NCBI GenBank assembly: GCA_028583405.1
Contig: CM053256.1
Location: forward strand, 11,854,494 to 11,918,493
DNA length: 64,000 nucleotides
Direction: 5' to 3'
Source: Pogonophryne albipinna
Lineage: Eukaryota > Chordata > Actinopteri > Perciformes > Artedidraconidae
Shown here: one piece after another, positions 46,230 to 61,200 of the stretch
How positions within the stretch are numbered: the first letter of the stretch is position 1
Layout of the letters: every line of letters begins with the position of its first letter
The notes under the pieces: generated by a model
Database searches by the model: none
What the model was told of the DNA's origin: nothing
Seen by the model: the letters and a program-made list of their open reading frames with translations, nothing else
Translations under genes and position numbers: made by a program

Positions 46230-49200
46230 TCACCACAGTGTAGGAAAATCTATTTGTGTGAAGCCAAGGTCCTTCCTCAGCTCCCAGTATGTGTTGTTGC
46301 TCACCCAGGTATCGTCCTTTGACTTCCTGTGGACGCAGAAAAACGAGAATACTGTAAAAGATAGTTAAGTGTGTTGGAACTGAAATTATGACACAAGCTT
46401 CTACTATCTCCATAAAACACTACTGAGAGCAAAAACAGGCTCATATAATGATTTTCTTAGTGAAAAGTGTATATATCTGCTTATTAGGGCGACCTGAAGA
46501 ATTTGGGTTGATGTGTTACGTTGTCCTCCAGGACTCTCCTTCTCTCTCTCTGCAGCTGTTCAATCCTCTGCTTCTGTTCCTCTGCAGCCTCCAAGTTCCC
46601 CTCCTCCAGCAGTCTGCCAGCCGACACAGACACATTCATTATGCAAACATAGTAAAACAATCATCTTCAATATTCAAATTTGTTATCTTCACTCGTGTTT
46701 TCTTGGCTTTGAATTATTACAATAAAATAACCCAATTATGAATATGAGAACACATAACTCAGGAAACCGAAGAACTAAAGCAGTTTGTTTTTAGTTTGAT
46801 GGCAAAGTGCTTCTTCTGTTTGTGTGTACTTTTTAAACCTTCAAAATGTGAGCTAAAATAAGTTGAATCACTCTTAATGGCTCTCTTAATATTATTGTTG
46901 TGTGTCAAGAATGTGTATCATATTCAGATGATAAAAGGTGTTCAGATAGTCAATGATAAAACCGTGTCTTTGATATCAGATGTCTGATTATATGATGGTT
47001 GTCTAGCAGTAATCAAACTGTTTTTTAAATAAATACAATATGTATGTATAATGAAATGATACAACGGTTCTGAATAAAATAAATTACAATTGAATTGATT
47101 TGTTTAAAATTTAACAATTTAATAAATTGAAATCACTATATCACCTAATCACATAAGTAATCTAAAATGCATATTTACAGGAGCACATCTGTTTGAAAAC
47201 ATATTGTCTATTTACATAGAGTTTTGCTTTTTATTTATTTTCCTTTGAGTATACATGAATGATTACATGAATACATGAATGATTGTACTGACATTGACAG
47301 AGTATTACTCAAAAAGTACACAGTAAAAGTACTTCATTGTATTTGTGGTAGTAGTCTAACAAGCACTGAGTCCAACAGTACCAATTTCATTAAGAACTTA
47401 TGGCTAAAAATCATTTTATCCCTCATCAAATATAGCAGAAGTGGCTTGAATTTGTTCTCAGGAGGGGAGTTTGACAGAGAATAACTGAAAAAGTACACAG
47501 TAAAAGTGCTTCATTGTATTGTTGGTAGCGTAGCAGTCAAACAAGAAGCCTACTGAGTCCAACAGTGTCAGTTTCATTAATAATTTATGGTAAAACATAT
47601 TTTTATCGCAAATATAGCACAAAAACATGCATTATTTTACTCTTGTACTAGCATCAGTGCTGCTTCTCGGCCGATTACTGTAAAGGCGCTATTAATCGCG
47701 CACTCACAAATGAAGAGCTGCTGATTTGACCAAGCAAACGCGAGAGACGGCTGAGTTGACCGCAGTGTTCCCCTGCACTCCGACAGCACTGAGCACTACA
47801 TCGAGATTAAGATTAAACACATTTATTTCATTTGGGAACACACACATATACCTATGGAGTTGGCCAGATGTGTGTAAATTACTGTTCATGGTAATTTGAA
47901 AACAAATGCCGGCGTCTGACATACACAAACACACCAAACACACAGAGCGGAACTGAGCACAGCACAAACACACAACTCATGCTCCTTGTGGACCGGACAT
48001 CTCCTTCATATAAAACGAGTAATGGGGGAATAATCGGGGAGTTCGATGTGTGTAGAGGTGTGTGTGTGTGTGTGTGTAGAGGTGTGTGTGGTTAAAACAG
48101 CAGCCTGCAGTTGCTCTTCAGCTGTCTAATGAAGGTAAACACAGCGAAGGCTTTGTGTAAAAGGCACAGCTCCACTGGCGAACCTGTAACTTTCTCGTGC
48201 GCACAAGAAAGTAGGCCTATATCGTGATGAGCAAAACCGTGTCACTTGGCCCAGGTGGTTTCCACAGAACGGACATAACATGTTTAATGACCATAAACAC
48301 ACTCGTAAGTATTTAAGTATTCAGGTTATCAAATCAAATCAAGTTTTATTTATATAGCACATTTATAAACGATTTTTGGACGATTTTTGGTCGAGCCAAA
48401 GTGCTGTACATATAATAAAAATAGCCTACAGTAGAGACACTTTACAGCAAATACAACAGCACAGATTGTTCAGAATATCAGTATGACAAAAACGACACCC
48501 TCTATCCTTAGATCCTCACATCGTACAAGGAAAAACTTCCAGAGATAATAACTATGTAATTTAAGTGCATGAAAACACAATTTGTTTTGATCTTGTACCT
48601 TTGGTCCACGCGTAGTCTGGTGTCGGTGGGGGGTAACAGCAGCTTCAGGGGGGGGTCCAGCTCGTTCAGCTCAATAGCAAACTTGGTGAAACCATAGTAC
48701 TGCTCAAGGTCTGCTGGCATTGCATCTAAATTCAACATAAATAACAACCAATGCATCAGGTACAGTCAGAAAGAGATATGCATAGCAAAAGGGGTTCTTG
48801 CATTCTTATAAAAGAAAATCATACTTGCTCTCCAGATACATTTGGCTGAGGGAGGGTCTCCACAGAAAACAGCTTCCTGCCACTTTCCAAAGAGTCTGTG
48901 GATGACCTTCCCTTTGTTATCTGTGATAGCTCCCTCCACCTCATTCACGCTTGAATTCCAGTATTTGGCCTGTGAAAAGGATTGACAGTTGGAGAAGAAC
49001 TTAGCTTTAAGCTATTATAACTGAGCATGAATAGACAACTTAGCGATCACAATCATGTCCTCTCGCAGTCAGCAGATGTTGCTGTTGCGTAAACCATCCC
49101 GAGCCCCAGCTGTGTGTTGCCAAGCTGCTGTATTTAATGGTAGATAAAGATGCATAATGAGTTCTGACGTGTCTGGACTTGCTACCCTTCGCAGCTTCAG

Positions 49201-52200
49201 GAGGTCTTTCAAATGGGCACACGCTAAAGCAATTAACCTTCTCCATCCAGTAAAGGCTTCCAATCATCAAACACTGAGAACTGTGGTGTTCGTAGTGGAG
49301 AGCATCATCTGTGTACAAGGTTTATGGACTAATGAAGGTACAACTGCATTTACTATTTTTTCCTTATTTTAAATCACACTGGGGCGCACAGAGGGATGTC
49401 TACCAACACAAACACATAGGGCGTTAAAGAGAGGAAAGAAAAAGCGCTACATTATGCAGGAGCTGGAATGTACTTAATTATAATGGCTTTTAAATCACTA
49501 TATTTTACGTGGAGCAGGTGTGACATCAACCCTTAAGGCCTTTAAAAGCCTTTTTGTTTGAAAGATGCTTCATATGCCTTGTGTTGAAGCACCTTGGAAA
49601 GAAGAGTAGTTCAGCCTTTAGTTTCACATTTCCAAATTAAAGACTGCATTTGTTATGAGAAATGTGAACAGAAAGCTTTTGTGGCTAAAGAAAAAGTTGT
49701 TGATAGTGGTAATGTGAGTCATTAGGGTGGGTGCATCTCTGCATACAGTTACCAAATATAACTCTTCTTTTTGTCTCACCTTAACAAAAGTGATCTTGCA
49801 TTGACAAATATCACTGCTGGAGTTTCTGATGGAGATCTCTCCATAATGTTCAATCCAGCGCTGTCCACTGAGAATGTTGTGGATGCAGGACGTCACCTTG
49901 TTCCACTCATAGTGGTCTCCAAATCTAGAAACAAAAGGGATTAAAATACCATTCCTTTTAACGTGACTTGGTAGATATTGCTCTATTATTTGACATGGCC
50001 CTTGGTTTGTAAAGTCTCTATCTATGAGTCTTAGAATAAATAATGCAAAAGACTCACCCCGGCAGAGTTACATGAGTGGTGCCAACAGGAAGAATCTCCA
50101 TTGATTTCCCCCAGAACTTGTTCTTACACCTCACATCTACAAAATCAATCAGAAAGAAAGTAATCATACACTTTCAGCATTCATCTTAGAGGGCCAGCCA
50201 CTGTTCAAATATATTCAAACACTGACAAAGGACCAGATTAATTTCTATATTCGACTACCTTGCCAGAAGATGAAGTTTTTAGACTCTGCGTGGCAAGCTG
50301 AGATCGGCGGGTGATGGCTCACCTGATGTTTAAAACAACTGGGTTAGTAAATTGATTAAATAAAAATGCTTCCAGTGCATGTATTCAAATTATTATTAGA
50401 ATACTGGGATTATGAATAGCACAGACACTGGATTCATGCATACCTGCTCTGCAACAAATGTAAAGCCTTTATCTGGCCGGTCACATTCGTACGTCTCTCC
50501 CAGGAGAGGGTTAAAAGGCTTTCCCCCTGTTCTGTAGTAGCTGGATGCATAGCCCGATACAACAAATGTAGCTATGTATACCTGCACAAAGAGAAACGAT
50601 TACAGTTAGTATTGCCTTTGTGATAAAGTCTATTACAGAACAATTTGTGTAGAACATACATTTCGAGATCAGCAGAACATTGAACTACATGAGGTATATC
50701 ATCTTTATAAAGCACCACATATTATTGGTCATTCACCTCCATGCTGTAAGGAGCAGAGTTACTGTCTGAATACCCGGGCACTTGCACTGAGCCAAGAGCA
50801 TACATATAATTACTTCCCCATCATAATGGGAGGCCAAGGATTGGAGCTGACATCGACTTCAGCTGCTATTTATTTCACATTTATATACTGTCTGTGGCAC
50901 TTCTGTCCTTTATAACTAGCTGACTCCACAGGCTGTAGCTCCACACCTCCCACACCACAGTGAACAAAACGCAAGCAAATGACTATCATTCCAAAGTTCG
51001 GCGTTGCAAATGTGAGGAAGTGAAACACCCAAAGAGGCACAATCTTGCCATTTGCCTGCAGGAAATCTGTAAAGCAAGATCTCATTCAAGCACTTGACAA
51101 TACCTCTGACACTGGGCAGCTGAAGTCACTGGTCTAGAGGAATAAGAGCGGGCAAAGATTGAGTAACTCCTGGTTCTATCCAAATATATATATGTTTAAC
51201 CTGTTTGTGTACAGATTTAACAAATAGGATAAAATGTTTATTAAGCTTTAGAAGTGCTGGGTAGTTTTCACTTTAGAGAAAGAAAGCTGTCTCCCTTTTC
51301 CTGTCTACAATGTAAGCAAAGCTAAGTTAATTGTTGCCTGGTTTGATAGAGCATCAATCTCATCTGACTCCTGCAAGGAAGAGAATAAGAGAATTTTTAA
51401 AAATGTAAAACTATTCCTTTAAAAATGTAAGAATGAGTCAACAGTTATTTCTATTTCTTTATGGCTACCTGGGGAAAAAACATTTCACATGGACACACCC
51501 TATGTGAAAGCAGAGTGAGCTCTAAGTCTCTTTCTGGTCCTTGGTGTGATGAAAAGTTTCTCAAAAAATCCACTTTCCTTTAATTTTTACAGACTAGCTT
51601 CACCAAGGGCAACTGCTTTTGTAAAAGGAGGCCCATTATGTGCTGAGAGAGAACATGTGAACCTAGCTCTGCCCACACACTCAGACAGAAAAACGGTGTG
51701 TTTGCCATCTCACCATACGTTCAAAAGGGTCCTGTGTATTAGCAGCCCTGTCCAGCAGCTCGCTGTACTCCAGCTCCTCACACAGTCTCTGCAGGGCGTT
51801 CAGCGGCTCATTCAGCTGAACAGGCATCGCCACTTTGGACAAGTCTTTGCCGATGTTGTTCCTGAGGATGTTCCACAGGCTGATGGAGCTGTTGTTGGGG
51901 CTGGGCGAGGGCAGGCAGGATCTACGCTGATAAAGGACAGTGCCTTCTTCCACAGAGCCTGGAAACAGATGGTGTTAGAGGTCAGAGGACACCGACAACC
52001 TTTTGTGTGGTGAATGCAAAAGTGGAAATATTTGTGTGGTATCCAAGGTATGTCCAAAATCTTACCTGAGTTTGGTCTCTCACATTCTGTCTCGTTGCAG
52101 AAGTTGTCCATGGAAATGTTGTCACTGATGTCACTAATGTATGAGTCATCCTCCGACGCCTAAAAATAATCCAAACTTTAACTATCGGAAACAATTTTAA

Positions 52201-55200
52201 TACAACCTGAGATTGGGCAGGTCTCTCTCAATATCCTGTAACATCAGCAAAAAAGCGACTGCAATAGAGATGAACGGTCCCTAAGGACCCGGTGACTATA
52301 ATTTGCACCTGAACTTGCAGTATTTTTAGATTAAAGTAATTAACTTCCATTTTCACATTGCTTCCACTCCAGCTGCTATCTGATCCTGCATGCTGTATGA
52401 AGACTCAAGGAAATGAAACTGAAGTGAGGGACACTTGTTTAATGACACATTCAAAAAAGTGGTGTTAGGGAAGGTAGTTTAAAAGGCATGTTTTCTTTTT
52501 GCAACAGCACTGATTGTCACAATGTGTTTCAAATGAGAGGTTACATCCATTCAAAACCTCTGGCGTGTATTTCTGTCTCGATTGATTTTTCTCTCCATTT
52601 GATCAGTTAAGCCTTCACACTTACCTCATTTTCTGAGGAACTAGAAGACAGCAGAACTTCCTGTGCATCGAAGAACTCGGACAAAGACTCTGTGATTGAA
52701 GCTCTGCTCTCATTGGAGACTTGATGTACGAGTGGAAGGGATTCATCAGCAGACTCCTGTTTCTAGGAAACACAGTGTTCACAGCTATAATTAAGAACAA
52801 GAAAAGAGCAACATCATCAAAGCCAGAATGGGCGGCAATGACAGGGAAATTCAGAAAAGCATACAATCACAATGATTGGATAATGTGAGGATTGCAAAAA
52901 AAAAATCTCAAATTCAATATATTGGAAGACAGTTATCAATAAAATACATGATCACACATATATTATATTTTCACAATATAAATGACAATTAAAATTGCGT
53001 TTTGAAATGTATTTCAGTTTCATAGAAGGTTATATATATTTATTAATCGGTGAACTTTGACATCATGCAACAGATTGCATGCCTCTTTCTTTTGACTACA
53101 CAGGGACATTTTCATGTGCCATCGTTTGAGTTAAACAGCCATAAATACGCCACAAATTTGAACCTTTTAAAAATGGAAGACTTTGTATAAAAAAACTAAA
53201 ACTAAATTTGTATAAAAGAACGATCAGTTTTGCAATATATTGCAATCAACCTTTTTTCTAGAGTCTGTATCCCAATATATCACTGTATATTTTTTTTTAA
53301 TCCAGTCAGAAGTGCACGTGTGCAAGAAGTGAACTCTTCTGTCTGGCAAGTTGTTAACACAAAACAAGATGCACATTCAAAATAAACTCATAGCATTCAT
53401 ATTGTTCAGCTGAAAACAACTCAAAACATGAAACAAATTACTAACGAGAAGTACTTTCCACAGCGGCACACATAGAAGTGAGCACGCCCCTACATCCTCT
53501 GTTATTGCCGGAGCTGATTAATTGGCCTGGAGATAATCTCTGAGGAGGCGAATTAGTTTTGCACCGTGTGTTCAAACACATTTCCGATAAGATCAGCTCA
53601 CACTCTCTGGTCAGCAAAAGATTAAGAGAGTAAAGAGCTTCCTTTGGAGACAATAACGTGAAAGGTAATCTTCCCCTGAGCCATGTGATAGTAAAACACA
53701 ACCACAGGACTGAGAGGAAGCACTTTCTCATAGCAAAATAATGGAAATACAAAAATGGAGGGGGCCTTGTTCCCTGAAAAGTTTGCATTGAAGAAAATCA
53801 CACTTTTAATAGTCATTGTCTTGATAAAAAGGGAGGAGGACAGCAACATTTGCAGAATTTGGATGAGAGGGAAAGGACAGCTCATTCAGTCTGTGGCAAA
53901 GTCAACACTGTGTGGGTTTAAAAAAAAAAAACTGAGATAATAATAATCATAGTGATGGTGGGGGTGGGGGTGGGGGGGAGAAGAGTCACTGCATTCCTGC
54001 ACCAACCTGTACAGGGGCAGTGACATTTATTAGTGTGGGCTCTACGATGTGGGACTCGGCATGAATCTTGCACAGGCGCTCCCTCAGCTCAGAGTTGTGG
54101 GCTAAAGCCTGTAAAAATAACCAGTGTAAAAATGTTTACATCACACATCCAATCAATCATTCAGACAATACTAATACCTACATGTCCTTACTTGAGCTGC
54201 TTATGGTCATATGCCATTTACTTTTATTATAGAGATGTGTGCATGTGCTATCACTGCAGGCCTATTACTCACTCATTACTGACTCCATGTGAGGTAGGTA
54301 GAAGCTAACACCCAGCTGGGTATTTAAAGTGAACGAAATGTGTCGGCGTAAAGAGCACAGGAGTTCTAAAGCTGCGAAGAAGTCAGCATGACAATGAGTA
54401 AAACATAAAACATAAAATAGAAAAAGGAAGTCTCTGGGTGGGAGGCAGCAGCCACAGTAAACATGATGACCATTTTGAGTATAGATATGTTCAGGTGGGC
54501 AGACCTCACACCGGCAGCTAGTAATCCCTCAAAGATGCTCAGCAATGTGTCACGCCTTACAAGTGGTGCCGGCTTCTGAGAGGTAAGTCTATAAGAAGGC
54601 GGAATACTAATTTCTACTGACTGACAATATTTATGTGTAAGGGTGTGAGTTTGTGTTGTTTCACAAACCGTTGTCAGAGCGTTCTTCAAACCGACAACCT
54701 GAGGAGAGGTAGGGGGAATTGTTTCGTGGCCCACACATTGTTTTAATCTCTCTCGTTCAGATGTTAGTGTATTCAGGGCCGTCTTCATGGTTGCATGAAC
54801 TGTAGAGATAGGAAAAATTCACGAGGGGAGATTTTTTCAGTGCGAACAAATTTGCTTTAATTTCAGTGCCATGCAGATCTAGTCACAGCAGATTTAGTCA
54901 AAGTCTATCACGCCATGCTTTAAAATGGAAAAAGTGTGACATTTTGATGATCTCCTATCCATTTGCAAGTCACGATCTTTATTCATTTTACCACCCACCT
55001 CAAAATAGATGCTTGGGAGGTTATAATATAGTAAGTGCTTGTCATATTAATGTTTCGTCTTACTAGATCGAAACTAGAATCACACATCCTTAGCTTCATC
55101 ATTTTGAATGTGCATAAATCTGACAGTTGAAATGCCAGCAGAAGTGATAGTTGTTCCCCGGGGCAAACTTTAAACTCATTTTACAGGGAAAGTGGCAATT

Positions 55201-58200
55201 GTGAGACCATTACGTAAAAAAACAATTATTCTCATTATGCCATGTCAAGCATCAGGTATCTGAATATAAATGTCAATGAGGAGTAGCAGAAAACTAATTA
55301 ATACCCCTCTTTCAAATCAAAATCAGCTGGAGGACACGCAGAACACACTATCAGAATCCTAATGAATGTAAACTAAACAATCAGTAATTACCAGCTGCCA
55401 TTGTCACATCTATTTGTTATGTACAACAACCCACTGCCGTTTCTACGTTACATGCAAATAACACAGCTGTCTGACAGATTTATGTGCACTTGGGGAGATT
55501 TACATGGTAAAAATGGTGATTTAAGATGACCAGCTCATAATATTTGACTCACAGTTGGCAGCAACGCGACAGAAGTCCTCCTGCAGCTTGGTCACGTCAA
55601 AAGCTGAATCCAGCGATTCGGTGTCCGCCTTGTCGTTGGCGAGTGCAGCGGTGGAGAGGTTGGGGTTCGAGGCGTGGAGGCGCACAGAGCTAGGGGAGAT
55701 GCAGCTAGGCACCTACAGTAGAGCAGCAGGAATACAACTTAGAGGGATTCATACGAAAAAAGAAGAAAAAGGATCACATGTTATTATTAAGATGTGTACC
55801 TGCAGAGTTGCTTTGACATCTTTGTTGTAGTTTTTAGTGCGCCATTTCTTTGGAAGTCTCTTTTCCTTTTTCGGGCTGTCAAACGTAGATGCCTAGTGAA
55901 CAAAAAGATAAAGATGGTCGAGACAGAGTTTTTACTTTGAAGGCTCTTCATAGGAAATGGTTTCATTGCTGGCAAAGACTTATCAATGTTTTCTATATTT
56001 AGAGGCAAATGACTTGAGGGCAACAAAAGAATTGGCGGAGAGAAATGATAAAAGACAAAATCAAGACAAGTTATTTTGCATTTTGAGTGATCCAGTTTTG
56101 GATGTGAGTAAGTTCATTTACTGCACAGTTTCTCAGGCTTAATATTGAGTTGCAAGAACAATCCGGCTCTGCATGTGAAGGGGAGAGGAATCAAGAATAA
56201 AGTGCTGACCTGCAGTGCTTGGATTGATGGAGCAGAATAGGTGCGGTGCAGGACTTCCATACTCTGAAGCAAGTGGTTGAGCTCCAGCAGGTAGGCGTCA
56301 CACACTGACAAGTCTGTGGAGAAGGGAACACATCCACATTGAGATGAGAAGGTTGGCTTAAGAAGAGAGTTACATAAAAATAAAAATGAATCTGCAATAA
56401 AAGGAATAAAAACACTAGTATGTACTGGTTTGGCCATTGAGGACAGACTCTCTCTCTTTACAGACTATAAATGGCTGACGTACAGTAACCTACATCTATT
56501 CAGTCAGTGACGCTGATGTTCATAAACAACTAACACAGGATGGAAGACATATAAATACTATAAAAAATGCATGATAGTACTTATAAGTGTAAGAAACCCC
56601 TCAAATCAGCAGAGTCAGCTCTACTGCCTCACCTTTGGAGCACTTGTCCATGTCGTCAGATGACTGGAGCCAGGCGGCTACTTTGGCCTGGCTGCTGCAG
56701 TTTAAAGGGAAGGCGCCTGCAGAATGCACTGTGGACTGTCTGCGCATAGACATGCACTGCAAGGGACAAAAGAACCAAGGGTCAGTCCAATAACAATGTG
56801 CTTCCTTCATAAAATTATAAAAAAATGGGGACTTTGTGAAATCGATTTTCATGAGCAGAAGCAGAAAGCATCAAGTGAGTTTTCCGTACTATGCAGTGCA
56901 CAGGTATACCTTTCTGATGGAGGCACCCTCCGCCATGCTAGGGGAGTTGGCGGAGGGGTAGTGGGGATAGTAGAAGGACTTGTCGGTAGGGTACATGGCA
57001 ATCTCATTTTGCCGATAGAGTCGATGGTGGCGCAGCTTGGCAACCCATTCATCAAACAGCTCCTGGGACTTAATCTGGAGAGCAGATACCACAATCAGAA
57101 ATCAACGAGACAACCCGACGTCAAGGTTAGGTGGAGGAAGCGTGAAGGTGGAAAAACACACAGAGGCACTGTAATTCTCCCTTACCCACAACACATAAGG
57201 TCATTTTAAAGTCCTCTCTATGTAAGCATCTGTTACAGGAATTAAAAGGGGGATAATCTGAATAATCTATGTTTTACAGCACTTCCTATCAATCTGTAGG
57301 GAATGCTTTCCATTCATTAGCCTTCGCGGTTTACCTTCAGGTGATAAATGTTTTCCTCAGCATCAAGATCGATGCACTTGGCTTTTTTCTTAATGGCCAT
57401 GACAGAGAGGCCCACGTCAATGCAGCCATGCAGTTTCCCTTTCTCAATCTGAAAGACAAAGTCAACACACAATGTCATGAATATTTTGGACTGGAATTAA
57501 TACAATTGTGAAGGGATGCTGTTCTGTTTTAAAATGCAGTATTATTCTTTTATTGGCTCTGCGCAGCCCTGCCCAATCACAGCGTCTGGATTGCTGATAA
57601 TTAATCATGTGAAATTGGCAGGTGAAATGCACCGTGTGATTCCTATCAATGACAACGATATTCTGCACAAACTGTGCTGTTGTATTTGTTGTAAAGTGTC
57701 CTTAGTGCAAAGTATTTTTACTGTATGTTCAGCACTTTGGCTTGACCAAAAATCGTTTTAAAAATGTGCTATATAAATAAAACTTGATTTGATTTGAACG
57801 AGATTGTGAGTATCTACTGGCACAGACAGATATTTTGGGAAAGACAGCCAACGGTACAAGACACAAAATGTCCTTTGAAATCTTTCTGTAACTGACAACC
57901 ACATAGTATGCATCTAGAAGGCTTTTGTACTCACATCAGCACTGCACTTTCCATACTTCAGGATGCCCTTGTCCAGGAAGAAGTACCTCTGTATGGAGAA
58001 ATTAGGACAATGAGCAAATGATCTGCAGCCGGAATGATATGCAACATCTTGACAGCAAGTCTGAAGTCACGGCTATGATTCTGTGATCATGACAGAGTCC
58101 GCCTCTCTTTAATGTATGTTGGTAATGTCTCTGCAGAGAGATATTTGTCACCCCAGGCTCTTGTCATGCATCATTTCTGTCTTTATTACTCTTTCCCTCA

Positions 58201-61200
58201 CTCTGTTGCGATCCTTCTCTTTGTAAACGTTCCAGTTGAAAGCACAAAGACAAGAAAAGCTCTGACTGCAGGTCAATACTAAATGTTTTACCTCTATTAA
58301 CTAACAGTCCATCAGCTAATGCAGCTAGGTAGCATTATCCCAGTGAAAGCTTTCAGACAGAGCGTGAGCGGTTACTGACCCAGGTCACATGTGACTCCTC
58401 TGTGGGTGAAATCAGCTACTGCACATGCTCATTCAATTAGTTTAAAAGACAAATGAGTCATGTCAGCAGATCTTTTTGGAAAAGAGACCTGAACGTATGA
58501 AGTAAACCTGGGAAATGGTAATGATGTTCGATTCTCAAGTATGTCTAAAAATACATCATGATGTCTATCATTCTGAGAGATGAGTAAGATCGAGATGACG
58601 TGGGTCAATTAAGCCGCATGTGGTTGATTATACCTTATGCCAGCCCTTCATCGGCCACTTTCTCCTCTTGAGCATGTAGCCCTCCTGTTTCTGGGGCTCC
58701 AGGACATTGCTGAAGCCTCCTCGAAGACCCTCCACTATTTCCCAACTGTCCTGTGGGCAGAGGTGGTTTATAAGAAGAGATACAATATAGTTATAGATCA
58801 CAGCTGCAGTAAGGTTAGGTAACAATAAACAAATCATCCACACAACAGAGTCAAGGTCGGAGTCAAAGCATACAGCAATGTGTGATTGATGTGAGTGTCT
58901 CCTTTACTGCAGTGTCAGTCAGTCAGTGGGAGGCTGTGGGAGTGGGAGATACATTTTATGCTGAGTGAAAATGGAGCTCTATGAGGTGTCCAGTTTTGAG
59001 CTTTACATTCAACTCATGATCCCAATTTACAAAATTAGCTTACCTGTCTAATCTCAACTCTTCACAATAATCATTTTCTGAGATTAGAATGCTACAATCC
59101 AAATCCCTCTGCAAATGCAGAGATTAAGGTGATATTTCATCATAGACTAATCCAGATAGCTTTGTATTTGAGTGGTGAGAATTCCAGGAACGCAGCATAA
59201 ACAGGAAGCTCTATAACATCTTTGTTTACACAGAGAATGATGCAGCCTTTAACATGCATTACTTAGCTTTTAAACCTGTTGTATAATGTATGTTTGCTCA
59301 AAAGAGAAACCCCAAATGATGTCTTCGTCATTTATTTAAATGTCATGTATTATATTTGAGTACTGTTAAATGGACACAATAGGCAAACATCACCTTGGGT
59401 TTAGGTAGATATTATAAATTCATAAAGTTGCAACGCTTTGTTTAATGAATTCAATTTGCTGATAATGCAGTTTCTTTAGGATTGTACAGTACATTTCATT
59501 AATCCCACATGGGAAAAACATTTAAGAATAATTCATATTCACATCACAAATATCCAAAGGGACTCTTGGGTCTTGGCAGGTGTTTGAGGTGACTCTGTGT
59601 CCCTGAATGTTCCAGTGTAAATACATGTCTGGCTAAACAAACTGTATCAGTCAGAGGGCTGGAGGTGAGGCCGTCTAAAATAAACCCTCATTTCTGAAGG
59701 GGGATGGAGAGGGCGGGACTTGTGGCTTGTTCTTTCACTTGAGTGGTCGTCACAGCCCCCGCTGACACACTCACACAGTGAGTCATTGTCACACACTGCC
59801 AGGCCATTTTCTTCAAGGTCGAGAGGCCCTTTCAGCGATATAGTAAAAACACATGTGACAAGAAGACATGTGCAATTACAGGGTTAGCTCTCAGCAAAAG
59901 CAAGTTGTAAATTGTCCGGCTGCACTTTTAAGATGGTTGTAAGATGTATATTGAACCATATATTTGACAAATCACATGAACCTACATTGAACATCACTAC
60001 CATCAAATAAATAAATAAATACATAGTTAGATTGATAGCACTCCTCTTAGTACGGTGAATATGAATCAATGGCAGTTAGCTTAGCTTAGCACACAGACAA
60101 GAAACATGAGGAATGGAAAGAAATGTCCAATGGTAAACAATCTGCCAATCACAACCTCTAAAGCTCACTAATTAACATCTTATATATTTTTTGTTTGAAC
60201 CACACAATAACAAGTTGTTAAGAGCAAGTTATGGGTTTGAGGAAGTTACTGCATCCAGCTAGAAACAAGTCAGCCTAACCAAACAGTGACGTTTTTACAA
60301 TTTGAGCTTTAGGGGGGCTGGCTCTTAGAGCGGTTTCAACCTGTCTTGCCTCTATAGGCTATGTAGTGTTTATAATTTCTAGGCTCCATATTCATGTTTA
60401 CATCTAACTTAACTATTCAACTAATTGCATGTGCTACATGGAAAACTGGTCACTTGACAATTGCTCCTATAGGAGTGAAAGAAAATAGATATATTCAAGT
60501 GAGAAACCCCACAAAATGTGACCATACATTTTTATAAATAATATGAAACTTATATCCAAGCTTGTCTCAGGTTTGAAACTGCCCTTTTGATGGATATTTA
60601 TATATATTCTTTTGTTTTTCCATGGGCACTGCAAAATACTTTTCAGTCGATGCATTTGCTGTGATGGACCACTAGTGTCTGGGTGTCCTGTGGGCAAGAC
60701 TGTAATGAAACATTATTACTTTTATTTCCAAACGGAACAGTTGTAATGAATAATGAATGAGTCTGCTGCCTACAGATAAAAAGAAGAGGAAAATGCAACA
60801 ACAGTTTGGTGATGGCGCTATTGTCAAGACTCATTTGTGAGTGGGAGAACTACCTTTTAGGGATATGTCGCATATTTGCATTTTCGAAATTCTGAGTATT
60901 CTTAAATTGCCCACAAATGGAAGAAATGTGGTCTGAGACTGAGGCAGGTTGAAACGTATTTTTTTCAGGTTTGCAGCATTTAGTTATTGCTGTCTAAAAT
61001 GCAAAGGGAACCTCAGATAGGGCTGCCTCTGGCTTGAATTAATAAAGAGCCAAATAGAGCTTTGTGAGAAACTCTGAGAAAACCACAGGGCCTAATAGCA
61101 AATGTTTGTGTGGTTAAAGGTGGGGTAGGTAAGTTTCAGAAACCGGCTCGAGATACACTTTTTGTTATATTCCATGGAATGCTCTTAACATCCCAATAGC

